Part shown: piece after piece, positions 35,897 through 44,002 of the stretch
How the letters are laid out: each line of letters starts with the position of its first letter
How positions within the stretch are numbered: the stretch's first letter is position 1
Position numbers and translations under genes: made by a program
Source: Mucilaginibacter sp.
GTDB taxonomy: Bacteria > Bacteroidota > Bacteroidia > Sphingobacteriales > Sphingobacteriaceae
Length of the DNA stretch: 64,000 nucleotides
Assembly: GCF_028288185.1 (NCBI RefSeq)
Contig: NZ_JAQBOF010000029.1
Coordinates: 178,772 to 242,771 of the forward strand
Reading direction: 5' to 3'
The notes under the pieces: generated by a model
Told to the model about the DNA's origin: nothing
Seen by the model: the letters and a program-made list of their open reading frames with translations, nothing else
The model's database searches: none

Positions 35897-37786
35897 CTAA
35901 TTCATTACAATGCTTTCGACTAAATTTTTGACATCCGCCTTGATCCGCTGGTAGTTTATCAGCACTTCGTTTGCGCTGACGTTTCGCGCGGCGGGTATAT
36001 CCTGGTAGGTTGCTTCCTCTTGTTTAATAGCTTGATGGTCATTTTGTATTTGGCAATGAAAGGTTTTGAGCTCGATCTTATTGGTGGGGTCATCGGCGAC
36101 CATACCGACAAACTCACCGGAGGATAGCCCGGCTATTTTGGATGCGGGTATAGCATAATCTAATTGTGTGGATTTGCTGACCGAAGTGTCACTGCTATTG
36201 ATAGAGACGCTTTCTTTGACCTGGTTGATCTTACCAAAACGCTCCGATAATTGTTTAGCCGTATCGCCGGTAACCTGCCCGCAAATAATATTACCGACGA
36301 TATTCATGATGACCTCTGCCTGGTCACGTCCGTAATCCTTTTTGAGCTGGCTGTTATCCTGCACCGCCAATGTTACTGCTACTTTATTGGAACGTGCCGT
36401 GGCGATCAGGTTATCAATGCCATTAAAATAAATGGTTGGAAACTCGTCAAAGATCAGGCTGCATTTTTGCTGATTTTTCCTGTTCACTAATTTATTGATG
36501 CGGTTAACATAGAGTGATAACACCGCCCCGTAAACCTGAGATTTTTGCGGATTATTGGCCAGGCAGACTACTTTGGGATTAAGAGGATTATTGATGTCCA
36601 GCGAAAAATCGTTGCCACTTAATACGTAATAAAGCTGCGGCGAAGACAATCGGGCTAAGCTTATTTTAGCACTGGCAATCTGTCCTTCCAATTGTTCGTA
36701 GGCTTCATTCTTCCAGGCCGAGATGAAAGGATTGATCAAAACTTCAATTTCCGGTTCACTGGTCAATACGGCGAACAGGTCTTTATAATCTACCAATGAA
36801 AGTTCAATTACATGCGGCAATGTGCAATAGCGTCCGCCCTCATATTTTTTTAGGAACCAGATCAGCGCGGTAACGAAATTAATGGGCGATTCCACGAAGA
36901 AATCGCCTTGTTTTTTGATCCATTCCCGGTTCAGGCCGAGCATGACCGTCCGGCTGGATTCGATGGCATCGGTGATGTCAGTCATGGTTTGCGGCTCCAG
37001 CGGGTTGCTGCGGTGCATAATTTTTTCGAAGTTGATCACATAGAAAGACCTGCCGCCATGTTTTAACAAAGCATTATAAGCGATCTTGCTGAGGTCATCA
37101 TATTTGAAGTCATAGATCAGCATACTGAAGCCCTTGGCAATATGCTGGGTGATGATATGCCGGATAACGAAATACGACTTACCCGCGCCCGGGCTGCCGC
37201 CGACCAGTGTGCCGCGAAAGGGGTTGATCACATTGATCCAACTGCTCCGCTCCTTCCCTTTTAACTGGTACTTCGCCGGCAGGTTAATGGAATATTCATT
37301 TTCGAGCTGGCGTTCTTCCTGTGGAAAGGTTTCGTTCTCTTTATTGAAGATATCACCGCCTAATTTGAGTTTTAACATCCTAAAGAGTAAGCCACCGCCG
37401 GTCATAAACAATAAGAAGCCAAATGATGTCGCACCGATGTATAACCAGCCAGACAGGTAGCTGCTGAAGAAATAAATGAGTAAGCCAGTAGTACAATAGG
37501 TCACAATAGTTTTGGGCCTGATCTTATCATCCCGCTTTCCTTTGGAACCGATAAGTGACACAATGAGTAAAGCCAGCGCGCTGAGTTTGGCCATTATGGT
37601 TGTTTTAAAAATCGCCATTTTAGACAACGGCAATAGAACGTGATCTACGATTTTGTGTGTAAGTCTGAGTTGCTGAAAGGCAGGATAGCAACTGAGATAA
37701 AAGTGAATAAGGAGCACCGAGATGCTTAATAGTCGCGTAAAATCGATGATCTTTCTCAGGGCTTGTTCGTTTTCTCCGGTTTGCAT
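35897..37786 (-). CDS. VirD4/TraG-type coupling protein (type IV secretion)
   Basis: The 629-residue membrane ATPase recruits the relaxase-DNA complex to the conjugation channel. It has hydrophobic N-terminal segments (about 15-33, 68-80, 93-132), Walker A at GGSPGAGKS (196-204) and Walker B at LIFDEFPTIY (about 438). It lies 4 bases downstream of the relaxase gene and in the same direction, as usual for the mobilisation block of Bacteroidota ICEs. Confidence 0.93.
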   Translation of the reverse strand: MQTGENEQALRKIIDFTRLLSISVLLIHFYLSCYPAFQQLRLTHKIVDHVLLPLSKMAIFKTTIMAKLSALALLIVSLIGSKGKRDDKIRPKTIVTYCTTGLLIYFFSSYLSGWLYIGATSFGFLLFMTGGGLLFRMLKLKLGGDIFNKENETFPQEERQLENEYSINLPAKYQLKGKERSSWINVINPFRGTLVGGSPGAGKSYFVIRHIITQHIAKGFSMLIYDFKYDDLSKIAYNALLKHGGRSFYVINFEKIMHRSNPLEPQTMTDITDAIESSRTVMLGLNREWIKKQGDFFVESPINFVTALIWFLKKYEGGRYCTLPHVIELSLVDYKDLFAVLTSEPEIEVLINPFISAWKNEAYEQLEGQIASAKISLARLSSPQLYYVLSGNDFSLDINNPLNPKVVCLANNPQKSQVYGAVLSLYVNRINKLVNRKNQQKCSLIFDEFPTIYFNGIDNLIATARSNKVAVTLAVQDNSQLKKDYGRDQAEVIMNIVGNIICGQVTGDTAKQLSERFGKINQVKESVSINSSDTSVSKSTQLDYAIPASKIAGLSSGEFVGMVADDPTNKIELKTFHCQIQNDHQAIKQEEATYQDIPAARNVSANEVLINYQRIKADVKNLVESIVMN

Positions 37787-37790
37787 TGTG

Positions 37791-38999
37791 TTATAGATTT
37801 AATCCTTTGCGTTTCTTTTTGCTTTCGCGCTTGATTTTATTCAAAGCACCCATATCTTCCTGGTCAGGTGCCAGTAAGATATCGAGCAGGTCATTACCTT
37901 TTTCCGTTTCCACATTGTTGGTCGTTGTATTTTGGTTGTAAGCGGCCGTTTGCGGATCTGGCAGGAGTTTGGCACTGAGCAGGTTGGCACTATAGGCTTT
38001 GCCCAGGTCACTGCCGTTAAACACGGTTTTGTTTTGCTGGTCAATAAAAGTCACACCATAGATTCGGCCCTCGTCATTCTGCCGGAGAATGACTTTGATC
38101 TGCTGCTCGGCCAATGCTTTGATAAAACTGCGTTTGGTTTGCGGCTTAGCCAGTACTTCATCAATCTTTAGGATTAGGCCGGCTTTGTGGGGTTTACGCA
38201 ATTGCTCGTTGAGCTTGAATTTTTCTTCAAGCGTTTTTAGCGTGGGCTTGCCGTAGATGCTGCTGGCTTTGATCTGGACACCGGTTTTGTTGCCCTGTTT
38301 ATCCAGTATCCAATAGACCAAGCCAGCACGGGCATACATCCGCGAATCTTTGGAACCCCGGTCAGCTTGAATATTGTATTGCTGCAAAACGGCATTCAAT
38401 TCAGGTACGCTGGTAAATTTATAAGCACGTAAGGTAAAACCCAGGATATTAGTGATCACCCGTTTGGTTTCGGCCTGGCCATAGTCAGCCGCTTCGACAT
38501 CGGCTTTTAAATTCGGTTTTTGCTTGGGCTGTTCTTCGGCTTTGACCAGTTTGTATTTGATCTCAATGGCCTTGCGGGCTTTCTCCGATTGGTTTTGCCC
38601 CAAATAATGCAGGCTGATCCGCTCGCCGTCGCGCTTAATATTGGTGGTGACGATATGGATATGCGGGTGCCCGGCATCGCTGTGACGGTAAACCAGGTAA
38701 GGTTGGTTTTCAAAACCGATGCCTACCATGTAATCTCTGGTAATAGCCTGTAGAGTTTCGATCGGCAGCGTTTCGCCGTTAGGAAAATTGAGCGAGATAT
38801 GCACGGTATTGGTCTTGGTGCGTTCGTTTCTTTGCGCCAGGTCGGTCAGCCGCAACAGCTTATCATAAAAGTTGAGATCGGGCAAATCTTTATGGTACCC
38901 CACCGCGTCGATCAATTGCGCTTTGCCCTGTTTCACTTTGTTCTCGTTATAATTGAGCGCGCCTATCAGGCTTTTGCCGCTCTTAATTTTTGCGACCAT
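37791..38999 (-). CDS. Relaxase/mobilisation nuclease (MobA/VirD2 superfamily)
   Basis: Nicks one strand at oriT and stays covalently attached to it during transfer. The N-terminal domain carries a Tyr17 candidate nucleophile (ALNYNENKV) and the metal-binding His cluster His111-Pro-His113-Ile-His115 (GHPHIHIV). The C-terminal half is Lys-rich. The 402-residue length is normal. Its 5' end overlaps the accessory protein gene by 34 bases, which is long for coupled genes but common in this mobilisation block. Confidence 0.93.
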   Translation of the reverse strand: MVAKIKSGKSLIGALNYNENKVKQGKAQLIDAVGYHKDLPDLNFYDKLLRLTDLAQRNERTKTNTVHISLNFPNGETLPIETLQAITRDYMVGIGFENQPYLVYRHSDAGHPHIHIVTTNIKRDGERISLHYLGQNQSEKARKAIEIKYKLVKAEEQPKQKPNLKADVEAADYGQAETKRVITNILGFTLRAYKFTSVPELNAVLQQYNIQADRGSKDSRMYARAGLVYWILDKQGNKTGVQIKASSIYGKPTLKTLEEKFKLNEQLRKPHKAGLILKIDEVLAKPQTKRSFIKALAEQQIKVILRQNDEGRIYGVTFIDQQNKTVFNGSDLGKAYSANLLSAKLLPDPQTAAYNQNTTTNNVETEKGNDLLDILLAPDQEDMGALNKIKRESKKKRKGLNL

Positions 39000-39376
39000 A
39001 TTTCGGCGTATTGGTTCATGCGTTCCTTGATGTGGTTGATGGATGGTTCAACCTTACTGGTGACGACGCTCAGCAAATTGGCCCATAACCGGCCATCGGC
39101 ATTGCCATGCGCGGCATTGATCTGGTAGACAGCCTGGTTCAAATTATTACCGATGGCGTTTAACTCTCGCCTTAACAAAATGAGTTCTTCCAGCACATCA
39201 TCCATGGCTTTATCCCGGTAGCTGACCGTGATGCTTTTTTCAAGCAATACCTTCCGACTGTACTCGCTGAGCTTGCGGAATAAGGTTTTTTTGAAACGCT
39301 TCTCAATCAGTTGAAACTCGGCCGGTTTAAAGCGGACGATCAATCGGCGGCTGCGGTTTTCTTCCTGTTTTTCCAT
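38966..39376 (-). CDS. MobC/MobA-type relaxosome accessory protein
   Basis: The 136-residue protein has an N-terminal strand and helix (SRRLIVRFKPAEFQLIEKRF) suggestive of a ribbon-helix-helix fold, and the ELNAIGNNLNQAVYQINAA motif typical of the relaxosome proteins that bind oriT and assist the relaxase. It precedes the relaxase gene with a 34-base overlap and follows a candidate oriT region at 39433-39479. Confidence 0.88.
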   Translation of the reverse strand: MEKQEENRSRRLIVRFKPAEFQLIEKRFKKTLFRKLSEYSRKVLLEKSITVSYRDKAMDDVLEELILLRRELNAIGNNLNQAVYQINAAHGNADGRLWANLLSVVTSKVEPSINHIKERMNQYAEIWSQKLRAAKA

Positions 39377-39432
39377 GGGCGGTGTCTTTGAAAAATGCGA
39401 CTTCGGAGCGTTTTTACGGCTGGCCAGGTCAT

Positions 39433-39479
39433 CCCCGGGAGCCGGGGCAAGATGCGTTTGTATGACAAACGTACATCTT
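39433..39479. other. Candidate origin of transfer (oriT)
   Basis: Just upstream of the accessory and relaxase genes, a 146-base non-coding gap (39377-39522) holds two inverted repeats: CCCCGG-GAG-CCGGGG (39433-39447) and, overlapping its edge, AAGATGCGTTTGT (39449-39461) matched by ACAAACG-TA-CATCTT (39465-39479). Paired hairpins in this position are typical of oriT. The nick site is not identified. Confidence 0.55.
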
Positions 39480-39522
39480 GCTGACTGCTGCGAAGCGGGC
39501 GGTTTTATCCTGCTGTTGGTGT

Positions 39523-39792
39523 CTATTCGGTATTTTTAGTGTTTGGTTGTTTACTTTTTAGATAAAGTTTAAGCGCCTGGATATTTAATTCTTTTAACGA
39601 TTGCTCGTGTTCGATGCAAAAGGTTTTGAGCTGTTTTAACAGCGTCTTGGGTATCCAGTTATTGAACTGTACTTCCGTGCTTTTATCGGGTGCCAGTGGC
39701 TTGACAGGCTGCACTTTTTGTATGGGCGGCTGTGTTGGCGCAGTCTTGAGTTTGTTGGCCAGGCCGCCAAGTTTATCTTGATAATTGGTCAT
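39523..39792 (-). CDS. Small RHH-like protein downstream of parA
   Basis: The 89-residue protein has a Pro/Gln-rich N-terminus and a C-terminal segment (EVQFNNWIPKTLLKQLKTFCIEHEQSLKELNIQALKLYL) that looks like a ribbon-helix-helix DNA-binding domain. It follows parA by 46 bases. A ParB-like partner role is plausible but not shown. Confidence 0.65.
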   Translation of the reverse strand: MTNYQDKLGGLANKLKTAPTQPPIQKVQPVKPLAPDKSTEVQFNNWIPKTLLKQLKTFCIEHEQSLKELNIQALKLYLKSKQPNTKNTE

Positions 39793-39822
39793 AGCTTTAT
39801 AGATTATTAGATTTATATATTG

Positions 39823-40500
39823 ATAGATTTATAGTTTTCTATATTGCTATCAGGTTGACGATTTCTTCGGCCAACGAAGTTATCTCCGCAATAGCTTTTT
39901 GGTCGCCGGTTTGTAGAATGCCGCCAGTCATGGAAGAACGCGCGATACTCACCCGGTCGTGAATGCGGGTGTTTAGCATGGGCGCATCCATGACCTCCAG
40001 TAAGCCCAGCGTTTCCTTGGTGATGCCGGAGCGCGGTTTGATCATATTTAAAACCACACCGCAACGAATGTTAAATTCCCTTTGTTGTACCTCTCTGACC
40101 ATCGCCAGCGTTGATCGAATGGCCATGACATCAAAGAACCCGGCTTTGGTTGGAATCAAAATAAAGTCTGAGTAAAAAAACAATTCCGGTAACCGATCAG
40201 ATAGGTACGGCGGTGTATCCACAATGATGAGGTCTTCCTCCAGTTCCTGCAAGTATTCGACCTTATTGGGCATGAGGATAGGCAAACCCGGGAAATCGTC
40301 CCGGATATGAAATAGACTGCCTTGCAAGTCGGTATCTACGATAGCGACGCTGAGTTCGCCCCGGAAACATAAAGCCAGGTTTAAGGCGAGGGTGCTTTTG
40401 CCGACGCCGCCTTTTTGGTGCGCGATGGTGATGATCTTTGCCATGATTAGAAAATTAGAAGTATAGATTTATAGAATTATAGAATTATAGATGATTAGAT
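39823..40500. repeat. AT-rich repeats flanking parA (ATAGATTTATAG)
   Basis: The same 12-mer ATAGATTTATAG occurs at 39823-39834, just after parA, and at 40463-40474, just before it. The upstream copy is followed by two tandem AATTATAG units (40475-40490). A related perfect inverted repeat, AGAAATCTATA and TATAGATTTCT, lies at 41421-41431 and 41442-41452. These are candidate ParA/partner binding sites (parS-like) or operators. The span given includes parA between the two copies. Confidence 0.5.
39839..40444 (-). CDS. parA: ParA-family partition ATPase
   Basis: The 201-residue protein has a deviant Walker A, KGGVGKSTLA at residues 11-20, and DLIIVDTPPY as Walker B, typical of small ParA/Soj-like ATPases. 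On an ICE it may stabilise the excised circle or position the transfer machinery. It is followed by a small RHH-like gene and bordered by AT-rich repeats on both sides. Confidence 0.9.
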   Translation of the reverse strand: MAKIITIAHQKGGVGKSTLALNLALCFRGELSVAIVDTDLQGSLFHIRDDFPGLPILMPNKVEYLQELEEDLIIVDTPPYLSDRLPELFFYSDFILIPTKAGFFDVMAIRSTLAMVREVQQREFNIRCGVVLNMIKPRSGITKETLGLLEVMDAPMLNTRIHDRVSIARSSMTGGILQTGDQKAIAEITSLAEEIVNLIAI

Positions 40501-40790
40501 TTTAACCGTTTTTGCAGTTTGAGTTCCTGGTGATAATTGAAGATCCAGTCCGCAGCCAGTACCTTCCAGTTTTTATAGGACGCACCGCGCGGGCCTGTCC
40601 AGTTGATACTTTCATACCACCGGAAAAAGGACGCCGCTTGTGAGGCCGCTTCCTTCTGGTCAAAATAGATCTCGACCAGGATATAGTCCGGCGGCATTTC
40701 CCAGCCAAAGCCTTGCTGGTTGGACCGCACCGGCTTCTTTTCTTTCTTGGGCCGAGGTTGAAACCGTTTGGCTTTTCTTTTAGGTATCAT
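40485..40790 (-). CDS. Hypothetical basic protein upstream of parA
   Basis: The 101-residue protein begins with a strongly basic segment (MIPKRKAKRFQPRPKKEKKP) followed by a domain rich in Trp and Tyr (YILVEIYFDQKEAASQAASFF, SYKNWKVLAADWIFNYHQEL). The architecture suggests a nucleic-acid-associated protein. It overlaps the upstream HTH gene by 11 bases. Family not recognised, although such a gene is a common neighbour of ICE HTH genes. Confidence 0.65.
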   Translation of the reverse strand: MIPKRKAKRFQPRPKKEKKPVRSNQQGFGWEMPPDYILVEIYFDQKEAASQAASFFRWYESINWTGPRGASYKNWKVLAADWIFNYHQELKLQKRLKSNHL

Positions 40791-41079
40791 GGAGTTGATC
40801 GGATTGCATGAGGTCTTCGATTTCCTTCAGGTTATAATAAGTGATCCCGCCGAGTTTGGTGAACGGGATGATACCCCGGTCACGCAGGTAGGCTAACTTA
40901 CCATCAGATAAGCGCAATAGCTTTTTGACCTCGGCTGCTTTTAACCATTGCCTGGTTGACCGCCCTGCGTTCTCTAAAAGCATTTTCTTGATTTCCGCGA
41001 TCAGTTCTTCGCCAAATGCAGCAAGGTCCTGTAGGGTGATCAGCTCGTCGCGCCTTGGGGCTTGTGATTTACGATCCAT
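40780..41079 (-). CDS. Helix-turn-helix (excisionase-like) protein A
   Basis: The 99-residue protein has an N-terminal helical part and a C-terminal HTH_17-type winged helix (KWLKAAEVKKLLRLSDGKLAYLRDRGIIPFTKLGGITYYNLKEIEDL pattern, about 43-90). It closely parallels the next upstream gene, pointing to duplication. It overlaps both neighbours by 11 bases. Confidence 0.82.
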   Translation of the reverse strand: MDRKSQAPRRDELITLQDLAAFGEELIAEIKKMLLENAGRSTRQWLKAAEVKKLLRLSDGKLAYLRDRGIIPFTKLGGITYYNLKEIEDLMQSDQLHDT

Positions 41080-41353
41080 AAGTATTTTTATTGGTAGCCA
41101 TCATTTGGATGATATCCTGGTAATCATAATAGACTGCACCGCCGATCCTGATGAAGGGCAAGGTGCCGTCATCCCGCAGGGCTTGCAGGAAACCGTGGGA
41201 TAGGCCGAGTATCTTTTTTACGTCGGTCGATTTCAGCCAGCGTTTGGCGGGCATATTACCAAAGGCTTCTTGCAAAAGGCCCCTGAATTCTCTGGTCAAT
41301 TCTGTTTTGAGTTGGGCGATGTCGTTTTGCGTCGCCAGTGTGTTGTTGTCCAT
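41069..41353 (-). CDS. Helix-turn-helix (excisionase-like) protein B
   Basis: The 94-residue protein has RWLKSTDVKKILGLSHGFLQALRDDGTLPF followed by a wing (GGAVYYDYQDIIQMM), the same fold as protein A with which it overlaps by 11 bases. It is preceded by a 172-base non-coding region containing several palindromes, probably its control region. Confidence 0.82.
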   Translation of the reverse strand: MDNNTLATQNDIAQLKTELTREFRGLLQEAFGNMPAKRWLKSTDVKKILGLSHGFLQALRDDGTLPFIRIGGAVYYDYQDIIQMMATNKNTYGS

Positions 41354-41467
41354 GACCCAAAATTGAGGAGATTGGTAAATTGGATTTACACACCTGTGGC
41401 TAAGGGAGGTGATATTTATTAGAAATCTATAGCTCTAATTTTATAGATTTCTATACATCTAAGAATT

Positions 41468-41523
41468 GTTTGAGGTCACCAATTGTGACCTCAAACGAAA
41501 GGGGTCACAAATTGTGACCCCTT
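41468..41523. repeat. Two tandem perfect palindromes sharing a GGTCACnAATTGTGACC core
   Basis: Palindrome 1 pairs GTTTGAGGTCAC (41468-41479) with GTGACCTCAAAC (41485-41496). Palindrome 2 pairs AAGGGGTCAC (41499-41508) with GTGACCCCTT (41514-41523). Both have 5-base loops ending in AATT and share the inner core while the outer arms differ but covary. They lie just after the ORF6N gene and upstream of the HTH genes. They could be terminators or binding sites. Confidence 0.8.
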
Positions 41524-41525
41524 AA

Positions 41526-42044
41526 CTATCCTTTTAACTTAAACCCGACCGGCTCCCTGGGTTCGTTCTTTTGCCGGATGAGCTGTTTGAGCGTCTGGAA
41601 TATCGCCTGAATATCATCATCGTGCTGGATGAGCAGTTTTTCCAGTTGTTCAAATTTGAGCAACAGGTCTTTTTGGGTGATCAGCATTTCACGGAACTTC
41701 ACAAAAACCTCGATGATCTTGATGCTCATATTGATAGCCTGCGGGCTTTTGATGATATTCGCTAACATCAGGATACCATATTCACTAAACACAAGGGGCA
41801 AGGCACCACCCAGGTACTGCCGGGAAGGTATCACATTTTGCGATACCATACTGTCCGCCTCCGTTTCGGTAAGCTGGAACATGAAATGCTCCGGGAAACG
41901 CTCTAAGTTTCGTTTGACCTGTTGCCGCAAACGTTTAGGTATGGTTCCGTATAGCTCCGCCAGATCCCGGTCCAACATCACCTTGATGCCTCTGATCAAA
42001 TAAATTTTATCGGCGATTTCCTGATTGCTAATGAGTGTTTCCAT
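41526..42044 (-). CDS. ORF6N domain protein
   Basis: The 172-residue protein has the ORF6N DNA-binding domain at the N-terminus (about 8-95: IRGIKVMLDRDLAELYG, RFPEHFMFQLTETEAD, GALPLVFSEYGILMLA) and a C-terminal coiled-coil helix (about 110-155). ORF6N proteins occur on phages and mobile elements as putative DNA-binding regulators. It overlaps the upstream gene by 17 bases. Confidence 0.9.
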   Translation of the reverse strand: METLISNQEIADKIYLIRGIKVMLDRDLAELYGTIPKRLRQQVKRNLERFPEHFMFQLTETEADSMVSQNVIPSRQYLGGALPLVFSEYGILMLANIIKSPQAINMSIKIIEVFVKFREMLITQKDLLLKFEQLEKLLIQHDDDIQAIFQTLKQLIRQKNEPREPVGFKLKG

Positions 42045-42342
42045 TATTCTTTGTGTCTGTATTAATTAAATAGATCAGGCTGCCCTGGTAATAATTATAA
42101 GACGGGATATAGCCAATATGCCCCATTCCACTCAAGTCTTTGATGCATTTATGATAAGTAGCTATAGAACTAATATGCGCTAATGCCATCAGGTCCTTTC
42201 GATATACCGGGAATGGTTCACAAAAATTATTTTGTTTCCAGCTCCAAAATAAAGCCAGGTAAAGGCTGATGTGGGTGGGCAATACCTCCGTATTTTTGGC
42301 CGCCTGGATCATAAAGCGGGCCAATGCATTGAGTTGTTTCAT
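42028..42342 (-). CDS. Hypothetical element protein (winged-helix-like)
   Basis: The 104-residue protein starting at ATG 42342 has THISLYLALFWSWKQNNF, then PVYRKDLMALAHISSIATYHKCIKDLSGMGHIGYIPS, which resembles the winged helix of replication-initiation or regulator proteins. An upstream ATG at 42375 would overlap the next gene. Function unknown; conserved-looking gene between the ORF6N and excisionase-like genes. Confidence 0.65.
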   Translation of the reverse strand: MKQLNALARFMIQAAKNTEVLPTHISLYLALFWSWKQNNFCEPFPVYRKDLMALAHISSIATYHKCIKDLSGMGHIGYIPSYNYYQGSLIYLINTDTKNNGNTH

Positions 42343-42349
42343 AGGTTGT

Positions 42350-42607
42350 TTAGTTACCGGCCAGCATTTTTTCAATGTCGTCGTTATTATAATACATAAT
42401 GCCTCCTACCCGTGTAAACTTGATAATGCCGTTTACTCTTAGACTGGTGAGCGTATTGGGTGATATATTCAGCATTTTCCGAACTTGTGAGCTTCTCAAC
42501 CATTTTCGGGATTGGTCGGTGGTATGCCCCATCATTTTCTTAATCGTTTCCAACAGCCGGCTTTCAAATTCGACCAGGTCCTCTTTAGTGATAATTTCTG
42601 CTGCCAT
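42350..42607 (-). CDS. Helix-turn-helix (excisionase-like) protein near integrase
   Basis: The 85-residue protein has KWLRSSQVRKMLNISPNTLTSLRVNGIIKFTRVGGIMYYNNDDIEKM, a winged helix like the other small HTH proteins here. Its location right beside the integrase makes it the best candidate for the excision/directionality factor of the element. Confidence 0.82.
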   Translation of the reverse strand: MAAEIITKEDLVEFESRLLETIKKMMGHTTDQSRKWLRSSQVRKMLNISPNTLTSLRVNGIIKFTRVGGIMYYNNDDIEKMLAGN

Positions 42608-42634
42608 AGTATTAAATGTTTAATCCACAAAAGT

Positions 42635-42657
42635 CCCCGCACGAAATTCATGCGGGG
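42635..42657 (-). terminator. Hairpin between integrase and HTH gene
   Basis: CCCCGCA (42635-42641) pairs with TGCGGGG (42651-42657). It follows the integrase stop in the minus direction and may end its transcript, although the T-tract (ACTTTTG) is short. Confidence 0.5.
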
Positions 42658-42725
42658 TTCAAATTTGCTCAGCTTGACTTAAATAATTTCAACCCTTATG
42701 GCGAGGTGGGTGCTTTTTAGCTGAT

Positions 42726-44000
42726 TTAAACTATTCTCATTTTTGGTCTTTCCTCATTCAAAATGGGCGAATCAGCCATAAACTTATCATTAGTCAGCCT
42801 TTTATCGAGTTCAGCCATATCCTCATTGACCTTGATAGCCAAAACTTTGGCATAGTGTTGAGTTTGGCGCAAACTCTTATGTCCCATCATTTTGCTGATT
42901 GTTTCCATCGGAACGTTATTGGCTAATGTGATGGTGGTCGCAAATGTATTACGCGCCATCTTTGAGCTGAGTTCGATTTCTATGTCACATTTGTCCGCTA
43001 GGTCTTTGAGGTAAGTATTATATTTCTGATTGCTTAGCACCGGCAACAGCATATCCCTGACTACGCAATATTCGTCGTCTTCATATTTCTTTAAGATGCC
43101 TTTGGCTATAGGTAATAAGGGAATAACAGCCGGAGTTCCTGTTTTCTGCCGGTTTTTGTAGATACGCAGTTCGCCGTCATTGGTAAATACTTCTGAACGC
43201 TTGAGCTGTTTCATATCTATAAAAGCTAAACCTGTAAAACAGGAGAAAATGAACATATCTCTTACTTTGCTCAAACGAGGGCTAGTGATCTTTTTGTTCG
43301 CAATAGCCTGAACCTGCTCTTTAGTCAAATAAACGGTATCGACTTCTTCCCTGGTCATTTCAAACTTGGCGAACGGGTCGGCGATCAACCAACCGTTGTC
43401 GACACAGTCCAGCACTATCTTTTTCATGTTGGCGATGTTTTTCAGCGCCGAATTATGATTTAAGTCTTTGACCGTCCTGAACCAGTTATATAGCTTTTTA
43501 ATGAATTCAAGGTCGAGGGATAAAATATTAATATCGTCTATTTTGTACTGCGACTTCAGGAATTTGGCAAGGTGTTTATGGGAAGTCTCAAAATTAGTAT
43601 AGGTGCCTTTCGCAACACCTTTACCGATCATTGCTTTCAGTCCGTCGTTGTGTGATTTGAAAAGTGTCATCAGCATCCATTGGCGTTGGTCTTCGCCCGA
43701 GATAATGTTTCTGATGGCTAATGCAGTAACTATCTTGCCCCGATCTATTAAATGTGTGCGCGCGTCATAAGCTTTATTTTGCAGCACATCCAAATAAGTA
43801 TTCAGCGCTTTGACATCTTCCTTATTACCAATTGCACGGTTAGCTTTGCCGTTCCATTTTTCAGGTTCGCAAAGTCGCTTGGTAGACATCTCTTTTTGGA
43901 CACCATCAACGGTGATCCGCAGGTAGATTAATACAGGTCCTTCTGCATAATCTTTCGGTTTTTTAAGGTAAAACAGTAAACCTAAGCTCTTTTCCAGCAT
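42726..44000 (-). CDS. Tyrosine recombinase integrase of the element
   Basis: The 424-residue protein (residue numbers below count from a GTG two codons upstream) has an Arm-binding domain (about 5-90), a SAM-like core-binding domain (about 108-205) and a catalytic domain (about 225-400). Catalytic positions: Arg I is replaced by Ala261 (TGLAFID), Lys288 (RQKTG) is present, HxxR reads Lys349-x-x-Arg352 (KMARN), His376 (MGHKS) and nucleophile Tyr385 (TQHYAKV) are present. Loss of the first Arg is known in integrases of Bacteroides conjugative elements. ATG 44000 is chosen over the GTG at 44006. Its 5' end faces the tRNA-Ser gene 252 bases away. Confidence 0.93.
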   Translation of the reverse strand: MLEKSLGLLFYLKKPKDYAEGPVLIYLRITVDGVQKEMSTKRLCEPEKWNGKANRAIGNKEDVKALNTYLDVLQNKAYDARTHLIDRGKIVTALAIRNIISGEDQRQWMLMTLFKSHNDGLKAMIGKGVAKGTYTNFETSHKHLAKFLKSQYKIDDINILSLDLEFIKKLYNWFRTVKDLNHNSALKNIANMKKIVLDCVDNGWLIADPFAKFEMTREEVDTVYLTKEQVQAIANKKITSPRLSKVRDMFIFSCFTGLAFIDMKQLKRSEVFTNDGELRIYKNRQKTGTPAVIPLLPIAKGILKKYEDDEYCVVRDMLLPVLSNQKYNTYLKDLADKCDIEIELSSKMARNTFATTITLANNVPMETISKMMGHKSLRQTQHYAKVLAIKVNEDMAELDKRLTNDKFMADSPILNEERPKMRIV

Positions 44001-44002
44001 AA

